DNA from: Kribbella caucasensis
GTDB lineage: Bacteria; Actinomycetota; Actinomycetes; Propionibacteriales; Kribbellaceae
Direction of reading: 5' to 3'
Assembly: GCF_004361855.1 (NCBI RefSeq)
Contig: NZ_SNWQ01000011.1
Coordinates: 186,001-250,000, forward strand
Length of the DNA: 64,000 nt
The position numbers and the translations under genes are program-made. A model generated the notes under the pieces. That model did not search any database and was not told the DNA's origin. It saw nothing but the letters and a program-made list of their open reading frames with translations. The number at the start of each line of letters is the position of its first letter. Positions within the stretch are counted from its first letter, which is position 1. Shown piece after piece: positions 40,603 to 48,156 of this stretch.

Positions 40603-41652
40603 ATGCTGGGACTACCGGAGACGGCGTGGCAGGGGATCGGGCTCGAGCAGCGGCTGCGGTGGACGCGACGATGGATGGTGCGGACCGCCGCGGCGTCGCG
40701 CGGCCTGCCGTCGTTGGCGGGAGTGCGGCTGGCCGTGACCGCGCACTGCGACTTGAAGATGGCGGTCGTCATCGAGGGCTGGCGGGCGGCGGGCGCTGAG
40801 GTGATGGTGCACCCGGCCGATCCGGCGACGACCCAGCCCGATGTCGGGATCGAGGTCGCGACCGTCGAGGAGTGTGTCGGGTGGCAGCCGACCCACACGT
40901 TGGAGATGGGCGGCGACATCGTGGTGCATGCGGCGCAGACCGGGTACGACGGGATCCGGGCCGGCGTCGAGGTCACTCGCACCGGGCTCAATCGGGTGGC
41001 GGCGGTCGGGTTGCGTCATCCCGTGTTCGACCTCGACAGCGTGCCGTTGAAGAACCACCTGCACAACAGATTCGCCGTCGGCACCAGCACCTGGCAGACA
41101 GTCCTGTCCCGCACCCAGCTCTCCTTGCACGGCCTGATCGTCGCGGTGATCGGGTACGGCGAAGTCGGCGCCGGCCTGGCTCGTACCGCGCGGGACCACG
41201 GCGCCCAGGTGCTCGTGGCCGAGGTGGATCCGGCCCGCGCCACGGTCGCGTCGTACGACGGGTTCGGTGTCGGCGAAATCCGCGAGGTGGTCGGCCGGGC
41301 GAACATCGTGGTCACCGCGACCGGGCGATCGGGGGTGCTGTCTGCCGACGTGCTCGGTGTGGTGGCCGATGGGTGTCTGCTCGTGAACGCAGGTCACTCG
41401 GCCGACGAGATCGATCTGGTTGCCTTGGGCAAGGGGGAGCCGGTGATCCCGGCGGTGACGAGTCATCGAGTCGGTGGTCGGGAGGTGCTGCTGTTCGCCG
41501 ATGGCCACGTCGCCAACCTCGCCGCGGGCGACGGCGACAGCCTGAACGCCTTCGACATCACCGCCGCCCTATTGGCAAGCTCGGTCGGCTGGATGGTCAC
41601 CCACGGCGACGCGTACCCACCCGGCCTACACCCGTGGCCCCTGCGTGAGTAA
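40603..41652 (+). CDS. Adenosylhomocysteinase-like NAD-dependent protein
   Basis: Protein of 349 residues, shorter than true S-adenosylhomocysteine hydrolase (about 430-490). It keeps AVTAHCDLKMAVVIEGWRAAGAEVMVHPADPATTQ (hydrolase N-domain), the Rossmann motif VAVIGYGEVGAGLARTARDHGAQVLVAEVDPARA, and VVTATGRSGVL and NAGHSADEID. The hallmark active-site and C-terminal Lys-Tyr dimer tail of SAH hydrolase are absent, and VPLKNHLHNRFAVGTSTW replaces the usual NLYGCRESLVDGI region. It may act on a related thioether or secondary metabolite. TTG at 40585 is an alternative start. It follows the flavoprotein closely and overlaps the convergent HTH gene by 27 bp. Confidence 0.8.
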   Translation: MLGLPETAWQGIGLEQRLRWTRRWMVRTAAASRGLPSLAGVRLAVTAHCDLKMAVVIEGWRAAGAEVMVHPADPATTQPDVGIEVATVEECVGWQPTHTLEMGGDIVVHAAQTGYDGIRAGVEVTRTGLNRVAAVGLRHPVFDLDSVPLKNHLHNRFAVGTSTWQTVLSRTQLSLHGLIVAVIGYGEVGAGLARTARDHGAQVLVAEVDPARATVASYDGFGVGEIREVVGRANIVVTATGRSGVLSADVLGVVADGCLLVNAGHSADEIDLVALGKGEPVIPAVTSHRVGGREVLLFADGHVANLAAGDGDSLNAFDITAALLASSVGWMVTHGDAYPPGLHPWPLRE

Positions 41653-42549
41653 CTGGCGTTGGGTTGGGGTCAGGCGGGTGGGGGTGGCGGCGACGGTGTA
41701 GGTGGTGGGGGTTGGGCGGTTCAGGACGATGGGGTCGGTGTAGGCGGAGTAGGTCTCGGCGTCCTGGAGTGCGGTGGTGATGCGGTCGCTCGGCCAGTTG
41801 AGGGCTGCTGCCAGCTGGGTGGCTGTGAGGGGGCGGCCGGCGTGGAGCAAGGCGGCGAGGATGGTGGCGGCGTCGTTGGCGGCTGCGGCGGTCGGGCCGC
41901 CGGACATGTCGTCGCTGAGCTGGGCGAAGAAGCCGGCCATCTGATGCAGCCGCGCCCCGGTCGGGGTGTCGGTGCCGAAGAGGTCGGCGCCTTCGGTGGC
42001 GAGCTCGGCCCAGCTCGCGTTGGTACGGGCGCTGGCCTGCCAGGCGCGAAGCCAGACGTCTTCGGCGATGAAGTAGTTCTCGTGCCGGCCTCGGGGATCG
42101 CGTTCGCGGCTGACGATCTCCAGGTCCTCCAGGTAGCCGATCGCCTTGGAGATCGACGCCGGGCTGACCCGCAGCATCCGCACGAGCTCGGCGGCGGTCA
42201 GGCTGTGTGAGTCCGTCGTGTACAACCGAGCCAGCACCCGCGCCGCCATCCGCGGCAATCCGTTCTCGGTCATCACCTGGCCGAACCGCTCGGCGAACTT
42301 GTCCACCACCGCCTCATGGTTGCCGTCGGCATCCACCACGTGGTTGGCGCGACGACGGGCCCGGTACGCCGTGGCGTGGTGGGCGTGGTCCGGACGGTAC
42401 CCCCGAGGTCCGCCGTTGCGGGCTACCTCGCGGCTGATCGTGGAGGTCGGGCGATCCAGTTGGCGCGCGATCTCGGCGTACCCAAGTCCGTCGGTCAGGC
42501 CGACGCCGATCCGCTGCCGATCGTCGTGGGTGAGCCTGCCTCCTGGCAT
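41626..42549 (-). CDS. Hybrid regulator: IS30-type HTH_38 plus MarR-like winged helix
   Basis: Protein of 307 residues. The N-terminus (LTHDDRQRIGVGLTDGLGYAEIARQLDRPTSTISREVARNGG) is the helix-turn-helix known from IS30 transposases, but no DDE catalytic domain follows. The centre (MTENGLPRMAARVLARLYTTDSHSLTAAELVRMLRVSPASISKAIGYLEDLEIV) is a GbsR/MarR winged helix. A second winged-helix-like repeat may exist near the C-terminus (TATQLAAALNWPSDRITTALQD). AAGGAGA precedes the ATG. It is divergent from an ABC exporter, with three copies of GTTGCGTTC in the intergenic space, so it probably represses the exporter and itself. Confidence 0.85.
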   Translation of the reverse strand: MPGGRLTHDDRQRIGVGLTDGLGYAEIARQLDRPTSTISREVARNGGPRGYRPDHAHHATAYRARRRANHVVDADGNHEAVVDKFAERFGQVMTENGLPRMAARVLARLYTTDSHSLTAAELVRMLRVSPASISKAIGYLEDLEIVSRERDPRGRHENYFIAEDVWLRAWQASARTNASWAELATEGADLFGTDTPTGARLHQMAGFFAQLSDDMSGGPTAAAANDAATILAALLHAGRPLTATQLAAALNWPSDRITTALQDAETYSAYTDPIVLNRPTPTTYTVAATPTRLTPTQRQLLTQGPRV

Positions 42550-42565
42550 GCGTTCTCCTTCGCCG

Positions 42566-42632
42566 GTTGCGTTCACCGTTAGCTCATTGCAACGGAGTGT
42601 TGCGTTCATCGGCAACCCATTGCATTGAATCG
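42566..42632. promoter_or_regulatory. Tandem GTTGCGTTC operator candidates by the HTH/MarR gene
   Basis: Two direct copies of GTTGCGTTCA start at 42566 and 42599, 33 bp apart (about three helical turns). Each is followed by a CATTGCA element at similar spacing. They lie 17-80 nt upstream of the regulator ATG. Confidence 0.55.
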
Positions 42633-42687
42633 CGGAAATCGGCCGAAAACAAGGACAGAACGACTGCGCGATCGTTGCCGCTGTTCT

Positions 42688-42696
42688 GAACGCAAC
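42688..42696. promoter_or_regulatory. Inverted GTTGCGTTC copy by the exporter start
   Basis: GAACGCAAC is the exact reverse complement of GTTGCGTTC and lies 14 nt before the exporter ATG, so the same regulator could bind at both divergent promoters. Confidence 0.45.
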
Positions 42697-42710
42697 GTAG
42701 CTTTCACGGC

Positions 42711-43481
42711 ATGCTGAAGGCTGAGGAAGATGTGGTCGCCGTCCAGGGACTGCGGATGCGGTACGGCGCGACCGAGGTGCTGCGCGACGTGACGTTCCGG
42801 ATCCAGCCGGGTGAAGTGCTCGCCGTCCTCGGGCCGAACGGGGCCGGTAAGACGACGACGATCGAGATCCTGGAGGGATTCCGGATGCGCTCGGCCGGTG
42901 CGGTCGAGGTGCTCGGCGTCGATCCCGCGTACGGCGACGAAGCGTGGCGCGCGCGGGTCGGCGTAGTACTGCAGTCCTGGCGCGACCACAGCAAGTGGCG
43001 TGTGCGTGAACTCCTCGCCCACCTCGGCGGGTACTACGCGCCGTACGCGACCGCAGCGATCCCGCGGCCGTGGGATGCGGACGAACTGATCGAGCTGGTC
43101 GGCCTGACCGGGCAGGCGGAGCAGAAGCTGAAGACGTTGTCCGGTGGGCAGCGCCGTCGGCTGGATGTCGCCATCGGCATCGTCGGCCGGCCGGAGCTGT
43201 TGTTCCTGGACGAACCGACGACCGGGTTCGACCCGGTCGCGCGGCACGAGTTCCACGCACTGGTACGCCGCCTCACGGACGAGTTGCGCACCACGATCCT
43301 GCTCACCACGCACGACCTGGACGAGGCGAGCAAACTGGCCGACCGGGTCCTGATCCTGTCCGGCGGACGCATCATCGCGAGCGGTACGCCGGCCGCGCTG
43401 ACCACCCAGATCGCCGGGGCGTCGCTCGAAGACGCGTATCTCACCTTGGTCCGGTCGAGTGAGAAGGGGCAAGACCGATGA
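42711..43481 (+). CDS. ABC exporter ATP-binding protein (DrrA-like)
   Basis: Cytosolic ATPase of 256 residues: Walker A GPNGAGKTTT, Q-loop region GVVLQSW, signature LSGGQRRRLDVA, Walker B LLFLDEPTTGFDP, switch His in LLTTHDLDEA. It is of the multidrug/lipid exporter type. The permease gene starts inside its stop (ATGA). Divergent from the hybrid HTH/MarR regulator, suggesting inducible export of a drug or metabolite. Confidence 0.94.
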   Translation: MLKAEEDVVAVQGLRMRYGATEVLRDVTFRIQPGEVLAVLGPNGAGKTTTIEILEGFRMRSAGAVEVLGVDPAYGDEAWRARVGVVLQSWRDHSKWRVRELLAHLGGYYAPYATAAIPRPWDADELIELVGLTGQAEQKLKTLSGGQRRRLDVAIGIVGRPELLFLDEPTTGFDPVARHEFHALVRRLTDELRTTILLTTHDLDEASKLADRVLILSGGRIIASGTPAALTTQIAGASLEDAYLTLVRSSEKGQDR

Positions 43482-44320
43482 GAGTGGCAGCGGTTCGGGC
43501 GGGAGGGGCTCGGGGGATGATCGAGCTGCGGCAGTCGTTCACCAACGGGGCGGACCTGGTCAGTCACTTCCTCTGGCCGACGCTGATGCTGGTGGCGTTG
43601 TTCTTCCTGCGGGATCGCGAGTTCGGCAGCACCGGTTTCGCTCTGGGCCTGTTGGCATTGCCGAGCATCCTCGGGATGAACGCGGCGATGGGCATGGTGA
43701 GCATGAGCCAGTTGCTCACCGCCGACCGCGAGGACGGCACGCTGCTCCGGGCGAAGGCGACACCGAACGGGATGCGCGGCTACCTGATCGGCAGGGTCGT
43801 CTCGGTTGCCCTCGGACTGCTGGCCGATCTGGCGATCCTGCTGATCCCCGGTCTGCTCATCATCGACGGGCTCGCGATCGGCGATGTGGGTTCGTGGCTC
43901 ACCCTGCTTTGGGTGCTGGTTCTCGGACTCATCGCGACACTGCCGATCGGGGCGGTCCTGGGATCGCTGTTCACGTCCGCCCGCGGGCAAGGTCTGGTGC
44001 AACTGCCCGTGTTGGGGTTGATCGCGATCTCCGGGATCTTCTACCCGATCACCGCACTACCCGGCTGGGTGCAGTGGATCGCGCAGCTCTCGCCGATCTA
44101 CTGGATGGGCCTCGGGATGCGTTCCGCGTTGCTTCCCGCTGAAGCGGTCGCGGTCGAGATCGGCGACTCCTGGCGGCACTGGGAAACCGTTGCGGTGCTG
44201 GGAGTCTGGGCGATTCTGGGCCTGCTGATCGCTCCCGTAGTCCTGCGCCGGATGGCCCGCCGTGAGTCCGGCTCGACCGTCGCGAGCCGCCGCGAACGAG
44301 CCCTCCAACGCGTCGGCTGA
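43478..44320 (+). CDS. ABC-2 type exporter permease (DrrB-like)
   Basis: Membrane protein of 280 residues with six helices of the ABC2_membrane family; MSQLLTADREDGTLLRAKATPNGMRGYLIGR is the typical loop with the ABC-2 motif region, and PITALPGWVQWIAQLSPIYWMGLGMRSALL is the signature near the last helices. It forms the channel with the ATPase encoded just before, to which it is translationally coupled. Confidence 0.93.
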   Translation: MRVAAVRAGGARGMIELRQSFTNGADLVSHFLWPTLMLVALFFLRDREFGSTGFALGLLALPSILGMNAAMGMVSMSQLLTADREDGTLLRAKATPNGMRGYLIGRVVSVALGLLADLAILLIPGLLIIDGLAIGDVGSWLTLLWVLVLGLIATLPIGAVLGSLFTSARGQGLVQLPVLGLIAISGIFYPITALPGWVQWIAQLSPIYWMGLGMRSALLPAEAVAVEIGDSWRHWETVAVLGVWAILGLLIAPVVLRRMARRESGSTVASRRERALQRVG

Positions 44321-44321
44321 A

Positions 44322-44690
44322 TCACTGCCAGATGAGGCAGAACTCGTTGCCGTCGGGGTCGCGGAGGACTTGCCAGTTTCCGCCGGCGTACACGTCGTGG
44401 GCGACGGTGGCGCCGAGGGCGAGGGCCCGTTCGATCGCCTGTTCGCGAACTTCCCTCGGGATCCGGAGGTCGAGGTGCACGCGGTTCTTGCCGTGTTTGT
44501 GGTCGGTGACGTAGGCGAAATAGATCCGGATCGGGCCGTCCTCCAGGTTCGCACCGCCGTCCTCGGTCTGGATCAGCTTGCCGCCGATCAGTCGCTCCCA
44601 GAACCGGCCGAGGCGCAGCGGCCCGGCCGTGTCGATCACCACGGCTTCGAGCTCCGGCACCAGCCAGTTGCGAGGGCGTTCCTCGTCCAT
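44322..44690 (-). CDS. Glyoxalase/VOC superfamily protein
   Basis: Protein of 122 residues with two beta-alpha-beta-beta-beta units: LEAVVIDTAGPLRLGRFWERLIGGKL, then NRVHLDLRIPREVREQAIERALALGATV and the C-terminal VLRDPDGNEFCLIWQ. It resembles VOC family members acting in antibiotic binding or dioxygenation; metal ligands appear to include His in VHLDL and Glu in NEFCL. It converges on the exporter permease with 1 bp between stops. Confidence 0.9.
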   Translation of the reverse strand: MDEERPRNWLVPELEAVVIDTAGPLRLGRFWERLIGGKLIQTEDGGANLEDGPIRIYFAYVTDHKHGKNRVHLDLRIPREVREQAIERALALGATVAHDVYAGGNWQVLRDPDGNEFCLIWQ

Positions 44691-44781
44691 GGCTTTCCAG
44701 TGCCCGTGGCTATTCGTTCGCTGTCGGCATCCGGTGCGCCACGGTCCGTGTCAGGAACTCCGTGCGGGAAGCTTCTTCTGA

Positions 44782-45267
44782 TCAGACAGGACTTGCGGTA
44801 GGGCCGGGGCGGAAGGCGATTTCGCGCGGCGGCGGTTCGTGGCCGGCGGCGCAGCGCATGACGACGTGGACCTCCTCCTCGCAGTCGCCGCGGTGCCGGG
44901 CGACGATCGGCGCTCCACCGGGTAGGGGCAGATGTTCGTCGCCCCACTGGACCAGCGCGACGAGGACGGGGTACAGATCGAGGCCGGCCTTCGTGAAGCG
45001 GTACTCGTAGCGCCCGCGCTGACCGGGCAGCCGGTACGGGACGCGGCGCAGCAGGCCACGGTCGATCAGGCGGCTCAACCGGTCGGTGAGCACCTGGCGG
45101 GGGATCTCGGTGCGAGCGCGGATGTCCTCGAACCGCCGGACACCGAGGAAGATCTCCCGCAGCACGTGGAAGGTCCACTTCTCGCCGAGGATCTCCATCG
45201 TCCGGGAGATCGTGCAGTTCGCCGCCGACCAGCGCATGGCCTCCGGCGGGGTCAGTTGCTCGCTCAT
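44782..45267 (-). CDS. HxlR-family winged-helix regulator
   Basis: Protein of 161 residues. The HxlR core is NCTISRTMEILGEKWTFHVLREIFLGVRRFEDIRARTEIPRQVLTDRLSRLIDRGLLRRVPY, including the Cys in the N-terminal helix that can sense oxidants or electrophiles. A longer frame from a TTG at 45303 would run through the putative operator and is rejected. It is divergent from a GNAT gene; palindromes built on CAGACT lie between. Confidence 0.92.
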   Translation of the reverse strand: MSEQLTPPEAMRWSAANCTISRTMEILGEKWTFHVLREIFLGVRRFEDIRARTEIPRQVLTDRLSRLIDRGLLRRVPYRLPGQRGRYEYRFTKAGLDLYPVLVALVQWGDEHLPLPGGAPIVARHRGDCEEEVHVVMRCAAGHEPPPREIAFRPGPTASPV

Positions 45268-45279
45268 ACCTGGAGGATA

Positions 45280-45332
45280 AGTCTGCTTGACAGACTCAGC
45301 CAAGTCCCGGCAGGCTGACTCTGTGAAACAGA
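45280..45332. promoter_or_regulatory. HxlR operator region with two palindromes
   Basis: AGTCTG (45280-45285) and CAGACT (45291-45296) are perfect inverted repeats around 5 nt. A second palindrome, TCTGT and ACAGA around GAA, spans 45320-45332, and CAGACTCAG occurs in both. TTGACA at 45287-45292 is probably the -35 of the GNAT gene and lies inside the first palindrome, so binding would repress. Confidence 0.6.
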
Positions 45333-45337
45333 CTCAG

Positions 45338-45871
45338 ATGGTCCGGTCGGATGTGGTGGTCCGGAAGGCGAGTGGCTGCGATGCCGCTGAGTTGGCGGCG
45401 ATGTTGTCCGCGCTGTCCGATCTCAGCCTGTACTTCCGATTCCAGACCGCGATCGGCCGCCCACCCCGCCCGGCCGTCCTCGACCAACTACTCCAGCCCA
45501 CCGGTACGGCGTGGGTCGCCGAACGCGCCGGCCGCATCATCGGCCACGCGATGTGGGCCTGGGCCAAGGGCATGGTGACGCCCCGACCGACGGCTGAATT
45601 GGCTGTCGTGGTTGCGGATTCCGACCAGCGGCAGGGCATCGGCGCCGAGTTGATCAGCGTCGCTGCGAGGGACGCCCGCACGGCCGGCGCTGACCAGTTC
45701 CTGGTGGTGGTCAGTGCTGCCAACGACCCGGTCGTCCGGCTGGTACGCCGGCACTGGCCGGACGCCTCGGTCGAACGCGATGGCCCACTGCTCAACTTCC
45801 TCGCCCCCGCCCACTCCGCCGGCTTCATCCGTCCTGTTCCGGCCGGCGAGCCAGTCGCTGTCGGTACCTGA
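45338..45871 (+). CDS. GNAT-family N-acetyltransferase
   Basis: Protein of about 177 residues. The GNAT core is AELAVVVADSDQRQGIGAELISVAARDARTAGADQFLVVV, with the acetyl-CoA loop QRQGIGAE. The N-terminal part (LSALSDLSLYFRFQTAIGRPPRP) resembles acetyltransferases of the Pat-like subgroup. The ATG at 45338 or a GTG at 45323 (leaderless) is likely. The frame from 45287 begins in the -35 element and cannot be the true start. Divergent from the HxlR regulator that probably controls it. Confidence 0.85.
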   Translation: MVRSDVVVRKASGCDAAELAAMLSALSDLSLYFRFQTAIGRPPRPAVLDQLLQPTGTAWVAERAGRIIGHAMWAWAKGMVTPRPTAELAVVVADSDQRQGIGAELISVAARDARTAGADQFLVVVSAANDPVVRLVRRHWPDASVERDGPLLNFLAPAHSAGFIRPVPAGEPVAVGT

Positions 45872-46017
45872 CAACGCAGGACTGAACCGGTTCTGTATCT
45901 ACTCCTGGAACGATCGTTTCGACGCCGGTCGGCGACCACTTGACGGGGACGGATAAGAGCGGAACATCGGCAGTAGGTGCACCATAACCCCCGGTGCATT
46001 TCCTGAGGAGGTTCCCC

Positions 46018-46713
46018 ATGACCGAGCGACACGAGTTGCGTTGGGGTGGCTTCGCCGGACTGGCGTTCGTCGTCCTGGCTCTGCTGGGCAGGTTCCTGCC
46101 CGGCAACCCGCCAGGCGTCGACGAGTCGGCGAACGCGATTACCAGTTTCCTCACCGACAACCGGTCGATGATCCTTGCCGGCGCGCTGATGTGGGGCGCG
46201 GCGGCCGGATTGATCATCTGGTTCGCCGCCGCCTTCGCCGAGGCGATGAGGGAACGGGACGAGCGAAGCGACATCCACATGGCCCTGCTGGCCGGCTCCG
46301 TACTGGTCGGCGGTGCGATCTTCATCAACGCCGGGGCGACTGCGGCAACGGCGTACGGTGTCGAAGGACGGGACGCGGGTATCACCACGATGCTGTTCGA
46401 GTGGTCCGCGGTGCTCACCACGATGATCGGTTTCGCGGCGGCGCTTCCGCTCGCTGCGGCCGGGGTCGGTGTCCTGAGGACCCACCTGATGCCGGACTGG
46501 CTCGGCTACCTGGCCCTGCTGGCCGCGCTGGTGTCGTTCGCCGGTGCCTTCGGCATCTTCGTCAGCGACGGCGCGTTCGTTGCCGGCGGCGTCATGATGA
46601 CCACGATCCCGCTGCTGGTCTCGGCGGTCTGGATCGTCGCCGCGAGCGGCTACATGGTCCGCGAACACCTGCCCGAGGTCACCGTGGGAGAGCAGGCGAT
46701 GCCGCAGACCTGA
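46018..46713 (+). CDS. Six-helix membrane protein of unknown function
   Basis: Protein of 231 residues. Hydrophobic helices lie at about 12-28, 50-73, 90-110, 122-150, 158-178 and 185-205, the pattern of DUF4386-like proteins. GAGGAGG precedes the ATG. A short TGCACC/GGTGCA inverted repeat lies 20-40 nt upstream. No operon partner. Function not predicted. Confidence 0.8.
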   Translation: MTERHELRWGGFAGLAFVVLALLGRFLPGNPPGVDESANAITSFLTDNRSMILAGALMWGAAAGLIIWFAAAFAEAMRERDERSDIHMALLAGSVLVGGAIFINAGATAATAYGVEGRDAGITTMLFEWSAVLTTMIGFAAALPLAAAGVGVLRTHLMPDWLGYLALLAALVSFAGAFGIFVSDGAFVAGGVMMTTIPLLVSAVWIVAASGYMVREHLPEVTVGEQAMPQT

Positions 46714-46732
46714 TCCGTCCCGCATTGAGCAC

Positions 46733-46771
46733 GCCAGACCCGCGCCGACCCCAACCGGCCGCGGGCCTGGC
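46733..46771. terminator. Bidirectional hairpin between convergent genes
   Basis: GCCAGACCCGCG (46733-46744) pairs with CGCGGGCCTGGC (46760-46771) with one mismatch, between the six-helix protein gene and the glutamine-synthetase-like gene. Confidence 0.6.
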
Positions 46772-46778
46772 GGCCTGT

Positions 46779-48149
46779 TTAGTAGCGCCAGCGGAGGGCG
46801 CGAACCCTGTCTTCCAGGCTGAGCCCACCGAGCGAGCCAGCATCGTGCCGCCGGACGGCGAGGAAGGTGCTGAGGATCGGCTCGCCCAGCGCGGCCCGCA
46901 GTACGGGCGAGTTCTCCAACGCTTCCAGTGCGGCCTCGAGCGTGGTCGGCAGGCGGCGGATGCCGAGTCGAGTGCGCTCGTCCTCCGTGTACATCACTGG
47001 GTCGCGCTCGGCCGGGGCCGGTAACGGAAGCTTCTCCTCGAGCCCGGTCAGGGCCGAGGCGAGGACAGCGGTCGCGGCGAGATACAGGTTCGCCGACGGG
47101 TCGCCGATCTTTATCTCGCAGTTCGTCGACGCTGGCCGGCTGGTGATGCTGCCTGGAACCAGCCGCAGCGCCGCCTCGCGGTTCTCCGGACCCCAACAGG
47201 TGAAGGCGCCCGCCCAGTTGCCCGGCACCCGTCGGTCGGCGCTGACCACACTCGGCGCGAGCACCCCGGTCAGCCCATCGAGTTCCGCCAGCACCCCAGC
47301 GATCAGGTGCTGGGCATGCTTCGACAGCCCGTACTGCCCTTCGCTGTCGCCAAAGTGCGCGTCCGCGGTCGCTGCCGAGAAGTGGATGTGCGCACCGTTG
47401 CCCACGGCACCGGCCACGGTCACCGGCGAGAACGACGCCAGCAGCCCGTGCCGATGCGCGAGCCGGTGGATGATCATCCTGGCCAGCAAGGCCTGATCCA
47501 CCGCCGCGACCGGCGAGGCGGGTGGCAGCGCGACCTCGACCTGACCACGCCCGTACTCCGGATGCAGCTGCTCGACCATCAGCCCGGCCGCCTCGAAGGC
47601 GTCGAACAGATCGCGAGCGAAATCCTCCAGCTGAAGCGTCGGAATGACCCCGTACGGCGGACCGATGTGCGCGACCCGGGGATCGTCGGGATCCCCGGTG
47701 AACATGGTGAACTCCAGCTCCAGCCCGAGCAGAACGGTCAACCCGGCTTCGACAGCACGTTGCTCCTGCCGCCGCAGTGCCGACCGCTGGCAGATGTCCA
47801 TCGGCCGATGCTCCTGGTCGAACTGGTCGGCCGGTGCCCAGACCACATCACCCCGTACGCCGAGGGGTGCGGCCGCGGCCAGGTCGGGGATCAACCGCAT
47901 GTCCCCGACCGGACCGTTCACCGCCGGCGACGAGGCGATCGCGTCGTCGGTACACATCAACGCGAACACCGGCGACAGGCCGATCCCGTCCCGTACCGCG
48001 GTCCGCAGCCGCGCCGCCGGGACGGTCTTGGCCCGGGTGATCCCGGCGTTGTCGACGATGGTCGTGATCAGCATCCGCAGACCACCGTCGAGCAACGCGT
48101 CGACCAGTTCGTCCTGCGCTTCCGGTGTCGAAGGTGACGGTGAGGTCAT
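46779..48149 (-). CDS. Glutamine synthetase-family ligase (gamma-glutamyl-amine type)
   Basis: Protein of 456 residues with the GS fold: an N-terminal beta-grasp segment (LITTIVDNAGITRAKTVPAARL), the catalytic metal Glu in GLELEFTMF, NGAHIHFS (ammonia/ATP site) and the late ATP-binding NCEIKIGDPSANLYLAATAVLASALTG. It diverges from GlnA (no 4-helix adenylylation loop), as in GlnA3/GlnA4-like or PuuA-like ligases that join glutamate to amines. It is the last gene of a ribose-type ABC operon, 7 nt after the binding-protein stop. The imported compound may thus be an amine, amino sugar or amino-alcohol that is glutamylated on entry. Confidence 0.88.
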   Translation of the reverse strand: MTSPSPSTPEAQDELVDALLDGGLRMLITTIVDNAGITRAKTVPAARLRTAVRDGIGLSPVFALMCTDDAIASSPAVNGPVGDMRLIPDLAAAAPLGVRGDVVWAPADQFDQEHRPMDICQRSALRRQEQRAVEAGLTVLLGLELEFTMFTGDPDDPRVAHIGPPYGVIPTLQLEDFARDLFDAFEAAGLMVEQLHPEYGRGQVEVALPPASPVAAVDQALLARMIIHRLAHRHGLLASFSPVTVAGAVGNGAHIHFSAATADAHFGDSEGQYGLSKHAQHLIAGVLAELDGLTGVLAPSVVSADRRVPGNWAGAFTCWGPENREAALRLVPGSITSRPASTNCEIKIGDPSANLYLAATAVLASALTGLEEKLPLPAPAERDPVMYTEDERTRLGIRRLPTTLEAALEALENSPVLRAALGEPILSTFLAVRRHDAGSLGGLSLEDRVRALRWRY

Positions 48150-48156
48150 AGATCTC

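Noticed and set aside
41626..42549. IS30 transposase
   Set aside because: Only the N-terminal HTH is similar; no DDE catalytic residues or terminal inverted repeats are found, and a MarR-like domain follows.
45287..45337. N-terminal extension of the GNAT protein from a TTG start
   Set aside because: The TTG is part of a TTGACA -35 element inside a palindrome; the first good start lies downstream.
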